From: Fuerstiella sp.
GTDB lineage: Bacteria; Planctomycetota; Planctomycetia; Planctomycetales; Planctomycetaceae
Direction: 5' to 3'
Assembly (NCBI GenBank): GCA_029941865.1
Contig: JAPYTO010000011.1
Location: 1 to 59,658 of the forward strand
DNA: 59,658 bases
A model generated the notes under the pieces. That model did no database searches. It saw nothing but the letters and a program-made list of their open reading frames with translations, and had not been told where the DNA came from. Shown piece by piece: positions 25,859-34,832 of this stretch. Position 1 is the stretch's first letter, and every line of letters starts with the position of its first letter. A program made the position numbers and the translations under genes.

Positions 25859-26791
25859 ATGACTTCTGACTCACATTCCGACTTGATCAATGATCTGACC
25901 ACAGAAGCCGTGAATCCGGCGTCTGCGAGAATTGACACGTTGACACCGGTGGAAATCGTACGGCTGATGAACGCCGAGGATGCCACGATTCCTCAGGCGA
26001 TCGCCCAGGAAGCCGAATCGATCGCCAGTGCAATCACGGTGATCACAGAGCGAATTCGCAACGGTGGGCGGTTGATCTACATCGGAGCGGGCACGTCCGG
26101 GCGTCTTGGTGTGCTGGATGCGTCCGAATGTCCACCAACCTTCAGCACTCTCCCGGAAATGGTTGTGGGGCTGATCGCTGGCGGCGATTCTGCGCTGCGA
26201 AAGGCGGCGGAAGGCGTGGAGGATCACCCCGAGACTGCTGTCGAAGATTTGCAGACCATCGACCTGGCCAGGGCTGACGTAATCGTTGGCATCGCCAGCA
26301 GTGGTCGCACACCGTACGTGATCGGAGCACTCAAACATGCTCGTTCCGTTGGAGCATTCGCGATAGGGCTGGTATGTAACGAAGGATCCGCTCTATCGCA
26401 GGTGGCCGACCTGATGATCACCCCGGTCGTGGGGCCGGAACTCATTACCGGTTCGACTCGAATGAAGGCGGGGACCGCGACGAAAATGATCCTGAACATG
26501 CTCACCACGGCAACGATGGTGCAACTTGGCAAGACATACGGCAATCTGATGGTCGACCTGCGGGCAACAAATACAAAGCTGGTGGCTCGCAGTTGTCGTC
26601 TTGTGACATTACTGACAGGCATTTCCGAAACGCAGGCGAAGGAAGAACTGCAAAAGTGTGACGGTGAACTGAAGACCACAGTCGTGATGATTCGTCGCGG
26701 TGTCTCTCCGGACGCCGCTCGCCGAATTCTCAGCGACTGCGGTCACCAGCTTCGACCGGCGTTGCAGACTGCCGACGGAGAAAATTCGTGA
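25859..26791 (+). CDS. murQ: N-acetylmuramic acid 6-phosphate etherase
   Basis: 310 residues, usual for the family. MurQ cleaves the lactyl ether of MurNAc-6-P to give GlcNAc-6-P and D-lactate in the cytoplasm. The SIS fold is seen in IYIGAGTSGRLGVLDASECPPTF, which includes the catalytic Glu of the ASECPPTF box, and in the phosphosugar loop TGSTRMKAGTATKMILNML. The N-terminal TEAVNPAS is also typical. The stop overlaps the GTG start of the kinase gene by 4 nt. It sits divergent to the symporter-NamZ operon. This is the anchor that gives the whole cluster its meaning. Confidence 0.95.
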   Translation: MTSDSHSDLINDLTTEAVNPASARIDTLTPVEIVRLMNAEDATIPQAIAQEAESIASAITVITERIRNGGRLIYIGAGTSGRLGVLDASECPPTFSTLPEMVVGLIAGGDSALRKAAEGVEDHPETAVEDLQTIDLARADVIVGIASSGRTPYVIGALKHARSVGAFAIGLVCNEGSALSQVADLMITPVVGPELITGSTRMKAGTATKMILNMLTTATMVQLGKTYGNLMVDLRATNTKLVARSCRLVTLLTGISETQAKEELQKCDGELKTTVVMIRRGVSPDAARRILSDCGHQLRPALQTADGENS

Positions 26792-27780
26792 CAGACCCGC
26801 ACGATAGGCTGGTGATCGGCGTTGATGCGGGCGGTACGTCAACGGTTGCGTGGATCGGTGAAGTCAGCGACGCAACATCTGAAAGGCCGTTGGGCAGGGG
26901 ACAGGCTGGCCCCGGCAATCCGAGATCCGTTGGTTTTGACCATGCGACGCAGGCGATCACTGCGGCGATCACGGCTGCATTTGAACAAGCGAACCTGACG
27001 GCCGCTCGGGTTGCGAGTGTTTGTCTTTGCGTCGCTGGAGCCGGGCGTGCGGCAGAACAGGAGCAACTGAAATCCTGGGCAAAGTCGCAGGGCTTTGCAG
27101 ACCGCGTGACAGTGATGGACGACGCCGAACCGATCCTCGCCGCGGCGTCGCGGGACAGCATCGGTATCGCTCTGATCAGCGGGACAGGTTCTCTGGCACT
27201 GGGCCGCAACGGCGATGGCCAGGTGGACCGGGTCGGTGGTTGGGGTTATCTGTTTGGCGACGAAGGCAGCGGCTATTCAATCGCGATGGCCGGACTTCAG
27301 GCAGCCGCCCAGGCGGCCGATGGTCGAGGCGAAAAGACGCTGCTGCTGAACGGTTTTATGGAACGATTTGGCGTCCGTACTCCGGCGGGACTCATCGAAT
27401 CTGTCTATGGTGCCGCCCTGTCGCGACAGCAGTTGGCCGCGTGCTGCACAGTTGTCTTCGAGGCCGCGCCGAATGACGATGTTGCACAGGAGGTGCTGGA
27501 TACTGCTGGCACTGAGCTGTCGGAGATGGTGACAACACTTGCGCAGAAACTGGGTTTCGAATCGAGCAGTTTTCCCCTGGGCCTCGCCGGTGGAGTGCTG
27601 CTGAATCAACCGACGTTTCGATCGGATGTTATCGGGAGAATTGGAATTAGTTCAGATCGCGTTGTTGACGTGCCCTGCCCCGTCGCAGGGGCGCTCATGA
27701 TCGCCAGCAGGTTGGCCAGGAAATATCCGGGTGCACGCGGGACTGACGGTGATCTTGATCCCCTTTTCCACGGCGAGTAA
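26788..27780 (+). CDS. BadF/BadG-type sugar kinase, probable MurNAc/GlcNAc kinase
   Basis: 330 residues of the ASKHA fold. The phosphate 1 loop is VIGVDAGGTSTVAWIG at the N terminus, the phosphate 2 region is ISGTGSLALGR, and GGWGYLFGDEGSGYSIA is the hallmark of the GlcNAc-kinase/MurK branch of the BadF/BadG/BcrA/BcrD family. Translation starts at a GTG inside the murQ stop region (4-nt overlap), so the two proteins are made together. In this context it should phosphorylate MurNAc (and perhaps GlcNAc) at O6 with ATP to make the MurQ substrate. The annotation as a dehydratase activator sometimes given to this family is unlikely here. Confidence 0.88.
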   Translation: MTDPHDRLVIGVDAGGTSTVAWIGEVSDATSERPLGRGQAGPGNPRSVGFDHATQAITAAITAAFEQANLTAARVASVCLCVAGAGRAAEQEQLKSWAKSQGFADRVTVMDDAEPILAAASRDSIGIALISGTGSLALGRNGDGQVDRVGGWGYLFGDEGSGYSIAMAGLQAAAQAADGRGEKTLLLNGFMERFGVRTPAGLIESVYGAALSRQQLAACCTVVFEAAPNDDVAQEVLDTAGTELSEMVTTLAQKLGFESSSFPLGLAGGVLLNQPTFRSDVIGRIGISSDRVVDVPCPVAGALMIASRLARKYPGARGTDGDLDPLFHGE

Positions 27781-27798
27781 TCCCGCCGCATCATTTGA

Positions 27799-29345
27799 CT
27801 ATTGATCAATCGCCACATGCACTGGCCATAAACGCGCGGTGAAGTCTTCTGAAGCGGATCCCAGCCAGCGACCGTCGGAACTGAAGGCCGCTCCGACAAT
27901 CTGCTTCTTGTGCCCCTCCAATACGGCAAGTTGTGTTCCGGACTCGACATCCCAGAGCCGTACGCGTTTGTCCTGAGATGATGTCGCGATTAAGGCGCCA
28001 GTCGGGTCGAATACAGCGAACAGTACACGTTTTCGATGACCACTGAGAACATGCAGTTGCTGACCGCTCTCGACGCTCCAGATTCTTGCTGTGCCATCCG
28101 CGGACGCCGTGGCAACCAGTTTGCCATCGGGGCTGAACCGAGCGTCCGTTAGTGTCTCTTTATGTCCACTTAGCCGGTGAATAGTACTCAGGTCCAGGGC
28201 ATTCAGAACGTACGCCTCGCGCGCCCAGCCTCGGCATAACAACTGTCTACCGTCTTCCCGAAAATCGATTTGTTCCTGCGGTCCAAGGCCGTCGGGGCTC
28301 TGAGCAATCTGGCGTCCGGTATCCAAATCAAAGATTCGAACATGGTGCCTGTCAACGGTGGCAAGGTGATGACCATCCGGGCTGAACGCAGCCATCTGTA
28401 CCACGCCTGCATGTCCAGTCAACTCGTGAATCTCTTCACCCGTCGCGGTCTTCAGAATCCGCACCGACGTCTTCTGCAGAATGGAACCCGAACTCTTCAT
28501 TCCCGTTCTCGTTTTTGTGTACTGCCGAATTCTCGCGTCGGGCGTCGAGACCACCAGAGTGCCATCGGGGCTGAACGCGGCGAACTGCGCTCCACATGCG
28601 TGGCCCTTTATTCGGATCGGATCGGTTCGGTTCCGGTCTCCACGTCGAACACCCGCACTGGATTGAACGAAAGTGCCTCTGCGGGGCCCGGGAGGAACGG
28701 AGTGATCGTCGCGTGCGTTTCCTCAGTTCCCGTGACAACCTGCTTGCCGTTCGGGCTGAACTTCGCACTACGGACATCTCTTAATATTCGATCACGCAGT
28801 TCTGAGTCCAATGACGAATGTCCGCTCAGAACTGCCAGCGACTGACCGTTGTCTGCATCCCAGATTCGCGCGGACCCGTCGCGGGAGGCGGTCACTGCAC
28901 GCTTTCCGTCAGGACTGAATTCCACAGATGTGACAACGCCACGATGACCGCTCAACTCGACAGCCAGCTGTTCCAGTGTGGCCGACGGCCAGATGACAGC
29001 CGTGCCATCCAGTGATGCGGACGTGATGAGAAGTCCGTCCGGGCTGAACTCGGCGGAGTACACGCGATCTTCATGGGCCTTCAGCACGGCAAGCCCTTTG
29101 CCCGAGTTTGTTTCCCAGACGCGGACGTTGCCATCGGCTGAGGCGGTGACAACTCTGTCACCATCCGCCGTGAAATGTGCGTCAAGACGGTTTCGTCGTG
29201 GCCACGGATGATGGATACCTGACGCCCATCAGGGACTTGATAAACTCGGCATGTCGCATCGGACGACGCTGTCACCAGACGCGAGCCATCCTGTGAGAAC
29301 CGAATCCGGTTGACTTCGTGCGTGTGGTCTGTCAGAGACGATTCG
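27799..29345 (-). pseudogene. WD40-repeat remainder of the kinase gene, frameshifted
   Basis: Continuation of the kinase gene at 29332-31116 in three further frames. Frame b (about 29340-29188) gives HTHEVNRIRFSQDG...GHDETVL. Frame c (about 29187-28608) starts DAHFTADGDRVVTASADG and carries four repeats. Frame d (about 28620-27799) starts IKGHACGAQFAAFSPDG and runs through about six repeats to HVAIDQ-stop. The joins are an out-of-frame shift near 29332-29350, one missing base near 29183-29187, and a 5-bp tandem duplication (GGATC twice) at 28613-28625. Removing these restores one continuous frame. Either real decay or sequence errors would produce this. Confidence 0.8.
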
Positions 29346-31116
29346 CGTCTTCCAGTTTCAGGATTTCACGGCCCGTCGTGACGTCCCAAAGCCGTGCCGT
29401 TTTGTCGTGCGAACAGGTGACGACTTTGGAGCTGTCGGCGCTGAAACCTGCGTCTGTGACCTCGGCCGTGTGACTGGCCAGCAGAACCGTCTGATTTCCC
29501 GTTTCAGCGTCCCAGATGCGCACAGTCGCATCACCACGTTCTCCGGAATGCCAGCTTGTGATGGTCCGGCCCGCTGGGTCCACGTAGGTGTAATGGTTCG
29601 TGACATCATGTGAAACGGTCAGGATGTGGCGGCCGTCAGAACTGAACTCTGCCTGACTCACGGCGCCCGTGTGACCTTCAAGTGTTGCGATTCGCTGGCC
29701 GGACATCACGTCCCAGATGGCAGCCGTTTTGTCGTGTGACGCTGTCAATACTCGCTCGCCGTCGCTGGAAAAGACAGACGAAAGCACGGCACCGTCATGA
29801 GTCAGTATCCGCCGCGGTATCAGAACCGGTGCACGGGCGGTTGCTTCTGCGATCACCGTTTGATGCAGGAGTTCGAGCGCATGTTCTGTCTTGTCCCACT
29901 GCCAGTAGACGGCAAGGAATCCGGACGCGGCCACGGTCACCAGCAGAGCTGCCATGCCGGCGACCAGAGGTCTCCGGCGGGACCACTTTGTGACTCTTTC
30001 CATGAACCCGGCACGTCGCGCCTGAATTGGCTCACGCAGCAGCCAGCGATCAAGGTCGTCGGCCAGCGTTTCTGCCGACCCATATCGCTTTGCCGGATCC
30101 TTCTCCAGGCACTTCAGACATATTGTCTCGAGGTCCCGGTCGACCGCACACCGCGCCGATGGCTTTCGCGGTTCCGACTCAAGCACCTGCATCACGGTGT
30201 CGACGGGAGTTTCGCCCAGAAACGGAGGCTTGCCTGTCAACATTTCATACAGGATTGCTCCCAGACCGTAAACGTCGGTTGATGTTGTCAACGACGCGCG
30301 ATTGCCGGTCGCCTGCTCGGGAGCCATGTAACTGGGCGTTCCTACCAACGTCTCGGAAGCCGTCAGGCGACTATCCGCAGCGATCTGCTGAGCTAATCCG
30401 AAGTCTGTGACGTACGGCTGCCCTGCTTCATCCAGCAGTACATTGGATGGTTTTAGATCACGATGCAGAATCTGTCTTTGGTGAGCGAAGTGGATTGCTC
30501 GGGCGATACTGACAAGCATACGAGCACATTCATCCTGGTTTTGCTGACTCAGGCCTGCTGCCTTGCCCGGATGCCGCGATTCAATCCCGTTCGCAAGATT
30601 GCCGTTCTCAACCAAGCGCATGCTGAAATAGTGTTGACCATCCTGCTCTCCGACCTCGTAGACGGAGATGATTGCGGGGTGGTCCAGGCTGGCCGCCGAT
30701 TCTGCTTCCGTGTAGAAACGTTCGACTTCAGTATCGGTGGCGAATTGCCCCGCTCGAATCATCTTGAGGGCGACGATTCGGTTCAGCCGCGTTTGTCGTG
30801 CGCGGAACACTGTTCCCATGCCACCACTCGCCAGTTCCTCCAGTAATTCGTAGTCTCCAAAATAACGGCCATCGGTCGTGGAACGTGACGGCGAGGGATC
30901 GCTGTCGGCGGCGGGCGTTACGTTGTCGGTCGCCTGTTTGGCCTCCGCATTTCCCCCTGTTTTCTCGATCCACGTCGAGTCATTCGCCTTGATCGCAGAA
31001 TCGGGCAGCCCCGTTTGCAGCAGACAGCGAGCGCACACGCCCAGCGGAGAGTCGGCACTCAGCTCAAGGCCGCAGTCTGGGCAACGGTTCGTGACATCGT
31101 TCATTACAGTTTCCAT
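29332..31116 (-). CDS. Ser/Thr protein kinase, WD40 domain truncated by frameshift
   Basis: 594 residues from METVMNDV (31116). A zinc-ribbon-like start (Cys-12, 15, 28, 31) precedes the kinase domain: glycine loop LASGGMGTVFRA, ATP-binding Lys-118, HRDLKPSNVLLD, DFGLAQ, and TPSYMAPEQ. A single membrane span follows (AGMAALLVTVAASGFLAVY), so the kinase is cytoplasmic and the WD40 repeats are outside or in the periplasm-like space. About three and a half WD40 repeats remain before an early stop. The rest of a propeller array of about 13 repeats lies downstream in other frames. The ECF sigma gene upstream on the same strand is the usual partner. Kinase activity may survive. Confidence 0.88.
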   Translation of the reverse strand: METVMNDVTNRCPDCGLELSADSPLGVCARCLLQTGLPDSAIKANDSTWIEKTGGNAEAKQATDNVTPAADSDPSPSRSTTDGRYFGDYELLEELASGGMGTVFRARQTRLNRIVALKMIRAGQFATDTEVERFYTEAESAASLDHPAIISVYEVGEQDGQHYFSMRLVENGNLANGIESRHPGKAAGLSQQNQDECARMLVSIARAIHFAHQRQILHRDLKPSNVLLDEAGQPYVTDFGLAQQIAADSRLTASETLVGTPSYMAPEQATGNRASLTTSTDVYGLGAILYEMLTGKPPFLGETPVDTVMQVLESEPRKPSARCAVDRDLETICLKCLEKDPAKRYGSAETLADDLDRWLLREPIQARRAGFMERVTKWSRRRPLVAGMAALLVTVAASGFLAVYWQWDKTEHALELLHQTVIAEATARAPVLIPRRILTHDGAVLSSVFSSDGERVLTASHDKTAAIWDVMSGQRIATLEGHTGAVSQAEFSSDGRHILTVSHDVTNHYTYVDPAGRTITSWHSGERGDATVRIWDAETGNQTVLLASHTAEVTDAGFSADSSKVVTCSHDKTARLWDVTTGREILKLEDANRL

Positions 31117-31348
31117 CGAAGATTCTCCTAGTCTAACAATCGCGGGAACGGAGGGTCGAATGCTATTGCCGTCCCTGACTGCAAAGTTCCTGGTAGGGAT
31201 GGTGTCTGGTCCGAAGGGCGTGCACTGTCCCGTCCACGCAACCGGCTTACTCACCTCTGAAGCAACTGCTCCCGAGCGCAACACGGTTCTTCTCCGGATT
31301 TTCAACTTTCACGGAGAATCTCGGTTGGTCAGCGACCCCGGTCGGTGT

Positions 31349-32089
31349 TCAGGCAGAAAACACTGAGAAAAGGTGCGAGATTTCGTCATCAACGTCCGCT
31401 GAGGACGTGACCGTTTCAGCAATCTCTGACCTCAGCAATTCGCGATACCGATCGCGCAGCCGACTGACAGCCATCCGTGCGGCAGGCCCTGTCATCCCCA
31501 ATTGAGGAGCAACCTCGGCCATGTTCGCTCCATCGGAACGACCACCGATGAACTGTTTCAATTCGGCGAACAGTCTCGTGTTTCCGCCCCGCTCCTGTTC
31601 CCGCCCCAGTTTCTGCATGACACGGGTCAGGACCGTGTTCACCCACTGGCGCTCAAAAAGTGCCTCGGCATCAAGGTCACCGGTTGACAGGTTCGCGTGC
31701 CATGAGTCTCCAGCCGAAAAATCGAGCGACAGGACTTTCTGACCTCCGCCTCGCTTTGCCGCGTTCCGCTTATCCCATTCGTTCGCCAGAAAGTGCTTGA
31801 AAGATGTCAACAGGAAGGAGCGAAATCGTCCACGGTTCGGGTCTGCATCTGCCAGATAGTCTCGTTCCAATAATCGCTCAAAGAACGCCTGAGTCAGATC
31901 CTGGGCATCATGCACATCTTTAACCCGACGCCGGACATATGCATACAAAGGCATCCAGTATGCATTGCACAGCCATTCCAACGCGGATCGAGACGATTCA
32001 TCATCGGCGTTACCCACCGAGATGACCAGACTCCACTGCGTCGTGGCGAAATTCATACCACGGCTGCTCGTTGGGTCACTCTGGCTCAC
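31349..32089 (-). CDS. ECF sigma factor, planctomycete kinase-linked type
   Basis: About 246 residues from a GTG at 32089 (AGGT 6 nt upstream); the ATG at 32056 (MNFATTQWSLV) is the alternative, and a frame open to 32146 is unlikely. Region 2 is recognisable in LEWLCNAYWMPLYAYVRRRVKDVHDAQDLTQAFFERLLE, and region 4 in GGRSDGANMAEVAPQLGMTGPAARMAVSRLRDRYRELL. This subgroup of sigma factors is found in planctomycetes beside Ser/Thr kinases such as the one that follows 230 bp downstream. No anti-sigma factor is adjacent; phosphorylation by the kinase is a possible control route (inference). Confidence 0.9.
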   Translation of the reverse strand: MSQSDPTSSRGMNFATTQWSLVISVGNADDESSRSALEWLCNAYWMPLYAYVRRRVKDVHDAQDLTQAFFERLLERDYLADADPNRGRFRSFLLTSFKHFLANEWDKRNAAKRGGGQKVLSLDFSAGDSWHANLSTGDLDAEALFERQWVNTVLTRVMQKLGREQERGGNTRLFAELKQFIGGRSDGANMAEVAPQLGMTGPAARMAVSRLRDRYRELLRSEIAETVTSSADVDDEISHLFSVFSA

Positions 32090-32269
32090 ATGACTACCTG
32101 GATTGAAGGCAATTCGAACACATGTGCGGGCATGATAGCACTGCACACGGGGATCGGCATCACAGCACGCGACAGCAATACAGCGTCGGCCAACCGAAAG
32201 TTCAGAAACTGACTGAATACCGAAAATCGCTGCCGTGCGAAACGATGACGAAACGGTTAAAACTCGGGC

Positions 32270-32896
32270 ATGCCAGCTGCAAATACGAAATACTCACTGC
32301 CATATGCACACCTGAATTTGCGGCGAAATCCCTTCGGCGAGTTCTCAGAAGACGAACGAACGTCACTGGCACTGGTTGATGTCGACGCGATCATCACGCG
32401 ACTGAATGATCCACATTACGTCGTGCAATTCATCGGTGAGAAGGGCTACGGCAAGACGACTCATTTGCTGGCCATTCGATCGCGCCTGCGCGCCGCCGGT
32501 TATGTGCACATCCCCGAAGGCGAGCGCGCCCCCATTCCATCCGGCCGTCCGATCCTGATCGATGAAGCTCAGCGACTGACACGCTGGCAGCAGTTTCAGG
32601 TGTTTCGATCAAACATACCTCTGGTGCTGGGCACTCACCGAGACTTCCACAGGCAACTTCGTTTAGCGGGGCGAGTTGTGGAAACGATTGAGGTGCAGCA
32701 GGGCACTGATGTCGAGCGATTGCATCGGCTGCTGAATGCTCGGATTCAGTGGGTTCGCCGCAATGATGGGCAGGTCCCGGCAATCACTACCGGGATGGCG
32801 GAACGTCTACGGAAGGAATTCGGAGCAGACATTCGCGGCATGTTACATCAGTTGTATGCGGTATTTCAGAATCTGAATGAGATCGCGGATTTGTAG
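32270..32896 (+). CDS. P-loop ATPase (ExeA/TniB-like AAA)
   Basis: 208 residues. The start HLNLRRNPFGEF resembles the LxxxPF opening of ExeA/TniB-type ATPases. Walker A is GEKGYGKTT at about residues 56-64 and Walker B is ILIDEAQRL. The arginine-finger region is less clear. At 208 residues it is shorter than most relatives. It ends 33 bp before the arrestin-like membrane protein gene on the same strand, so the two probably form one transcript. It may provide ATP-driven remodelling or switching for the neighbour. No transposase is nearby, so a transposition role is unlikely. Confidence 0.75.
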   Translation: MPAANTKYSLPYAHLNLRRNPFGEFSEDERTSLALVDVDAIITRLNDPHYVVQFIGEKGYGKTTHLLAIRSRLRAAGYVHIPEGERAPIPSGRPILIDEAQRLTRWQQFQVFRSNIPLVLGTHRDFHRQLRLAGRVVETIEVQQGTDVERLHRLLNARIQWVRRNDGQVPAITTGMAERLRKEFGADIRGMLHQLYAVFQNLNEIADL

Positions 32897-32929
32897 ATTC
32901 CGAGCGACGTCAAATCTTAAGGAACTGCT

Positions 32930-34450
32930 ATGGCCAGGTGCGACATTCGAATCACCTTTGACAGCCCCGACCGCATCTATCGTGGCGGCGACACTGTTGT
33001 TGGTCAGGTACATATTCAGGTCAACGAGGACATTCGCTGCAACGGCATCGTACTGACCCACTACTGGAGGACGCATGGTCGAGGGAACGCCGATCGTGGC
33101 GAAAAACACGAAGTCCGCCTGTCGGAAACCGTGCCCCTGCAGGCTGGCGAAGAGCTGAATTTTCCGTTTGAATTCGAGTCGGAAATCTGGCCACTGACCT
33201 ATCACGGTCACTACATCAACGTGGACCACTTCGTCCATGTCGGTGTCGACGTGCCGTGGGCGATTGATCCCAAACACGAAGAAGAATACATCCTGCTGCC
33301 GGGGGAGCGGCCACCGGAATTCACGGGTGGTCGTGGCGAAGTCATCGAATTCAAGAAGAAGGCCACTGAAGCCAAAGGCATCGTAAAGGTCATTCTGTTT
33401 ATCGTCGTGGCCATGTTTCTGGCTGTTTTTGCAGCGTTCGCCATCGTCCTTATTCCGGTCATTCTCGTATGTGGCGGCATCTACTGGGTCTGGAAGTCGA
33501 TGATCGCCAGCCGGGTCGGAGAAGTGGAACTGAAGTTGCCTCATCTTGTCGTCGGCCCCGGCGAACAATGGCCGCTGGAACTGAGCTTTACACCAAAGAA
33601 AACGTTCCCCGTCAACGGGATCACGCTGAAGATCTTCGCTCAGGAAGCCGCTACTTCCGGAAGTGGAACGAACAGCACGACTCACCGTCATACGCTGTTC
33701 GAAGAAACTCACACGCTGCATCCAGGCGGAGCACTGCGGGCCGGCGAACGGTTTTCGGAACAGTTTCTGATCGATTTCCCGGAAACGGATGCGTTCAGCA
33801 TTGCCGAATCCGACAACAAAATCGCATGGTCGGCCGAGATCAGAATTGACATTCCCCGCTTTCCCGACTGGTCAAAAAAAACCGAGCTGCAGGTGATCCC
33901 TCTTGGGTTCCTGGATGCCGCCGAACCATCTGTCATGGAACGGTTTGCATCTGTTGTCGATCATCGGTATGCGGCTCCGGCTGGCACGGAAACTACGGCG
34001 GAGTCAGAAGCACAGTGGTCAGACACACCAGATAGGCCGGACACTTCGGGCACACCGGATAGCTCGGACAGAGTTCGTGCCGACGTGGGTACAGATCTGG
34101 CGTCGTTGCTGGCGATTGTCAATGAGATCGAGCAGGCCGGGCGATTTGGCAACGAACGATCCGAAATCGTCGCGGCGACCGCAGGACGCGACTATGATGT
34201 GAAAATCCTGATCGATCGCGTCTCAACCACGTTTGGTTTTTCCGGCGACGACGCTCGCTTTGAAAACGGGCGAACGATTATCGGCACGATTGCCGACACT
34301 GACCAGAAAGTTCAGCTGTTCGCGGCGGAGACCAGCAACGATTCACTGGATTACCTGGCCCGCGGGGGATCGTGGCAGACGCTGGCCACCGTCAAAAGCT
34401 GGGATTCGTTGTACGATCGACTGGTGATGCACGAAGTCCCGATCGACTAA
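32930..34450 (+). CDS. Membrane protein with two arrestin-like domains
   Basis: 506 residues. The N-terminal about 120 residues (CDIRITFDSPDRIYRGGDTV...GQVHI) have the opening strand pattern of the arrestin N-like and Spo0M families, including 'Y..GD.V.G.V'. Two adjoining membrane spans (VKVILFIVVAMFLAVFAAF and VLIPVILVCGGIYW) follow at about 150-185. A second beta-rich domain (about 195-335) again resembles an arrestin sandwich. A Ser/Thr/Asp-rich linker leads to a 110-residue C-terminal domain. AAGGA lies 8 nt before the ATG. The role is unknown; arrestin folds usually bind other proteins or membranes. It pairs with the ATPase just upstream. Confidence 0.65.
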   Translation: MARCDIRITFDSPDRIYRGGDTVVGQVHIQVNEDIRCNGIVLTHYWRTHGRGNADRGEKHEVRLSETVPLQAGEELNFPFEFESEIWPLTYHGHYINVDHFVHVGVDVPWAIDPKHEEEYILLPGERPPEFTGGRGEVIEFKKKATEAKGIVKVILFIVVAMFLAVFAAFAIVLIPVILVCGGIYWVWKSMIASRVGEVELKLPHLVVGPGEQWPLELSFTPKKTFPVNGITLKIFAQEAATSGSGTNSTTHRHTLFEETHTLHPGGALRAGERFSEQFLIDFPETDAFSIAESDNKIAWSAEIRIDIPRFPDWSKKTELQVIPLGFLDAAEPSVMERFASVVDHRYAAPAGTETTAESEAQWSDTPDRPDTSGTPDSSDRVRADVGTDLASLLAIVNEIEQAGRFGNERSEIVAATAGRDYDVKILIDRVSTTFGFSGDDARFENGRTIIGTIADTDQKVQLFAAETSNDSLDYLARGGSWQTLATVKSWDSLYDRLVMHEVPID

Positions 34451-34832
34451 GGCGGGGCGTTGCCATCGAAGGTGAGAAGGAAAAATCGAGGACGAAAGAA
34501 AGAACACGAACGTCGTCCTCGAATGTCGTACCACGCTGTGCTTGGGTCTCCTGACCCCGTACCTGGCGGACCGCAGACATCTGAGTGTATAGTACGCGAC
34601 GGACGGAGACCTCCGCCCAGCGCCGGCTGGTGTCTGCGACATTCCCCGAAATGCCCACTCGTCCCTCATTAAACCGTTGGCCACAGTCAATCGACTGAGA
34701 AGTCCCGCTCCGGGGAAAAAGAGCTGCCGAAGCGGCGAACAAATTCGACGAATCGCTTCGGATCAGCCTGCGTCAGGCGTAGAATGAGGTCCACTGGCAG
34801 GGCCGCGTGAGGTATCCGAGGCGGAAGCGAAC
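34451..34832. other. Intergenic region with one hairpin
   Basis: About 380 bases. TCGAGGACGA (34486-34495) and TCGTCCTCGA (34513-34522) form a perfect 10-bp stem with a 17-nt A-rich loop, 36 bases after the stop of the arrestin-like gene. No T-run follows. It may protect the 3' end of that mRNA. No gene is seen in the rest. Confidence 0.5.

Noticed and set aside
32270-32896. The P-loop ATPase as part of a Tn7/TniB-type transposon
   Set aside because: No transposase, resolvase or end repeats are seen nearby; the pairing with a membrane protein suggests another role.
32843-33721. A 292-residue minus-strand frame
   Set aside because: It is antisense to the arrestin-like gene, whose domains and ribosome site are convincing.
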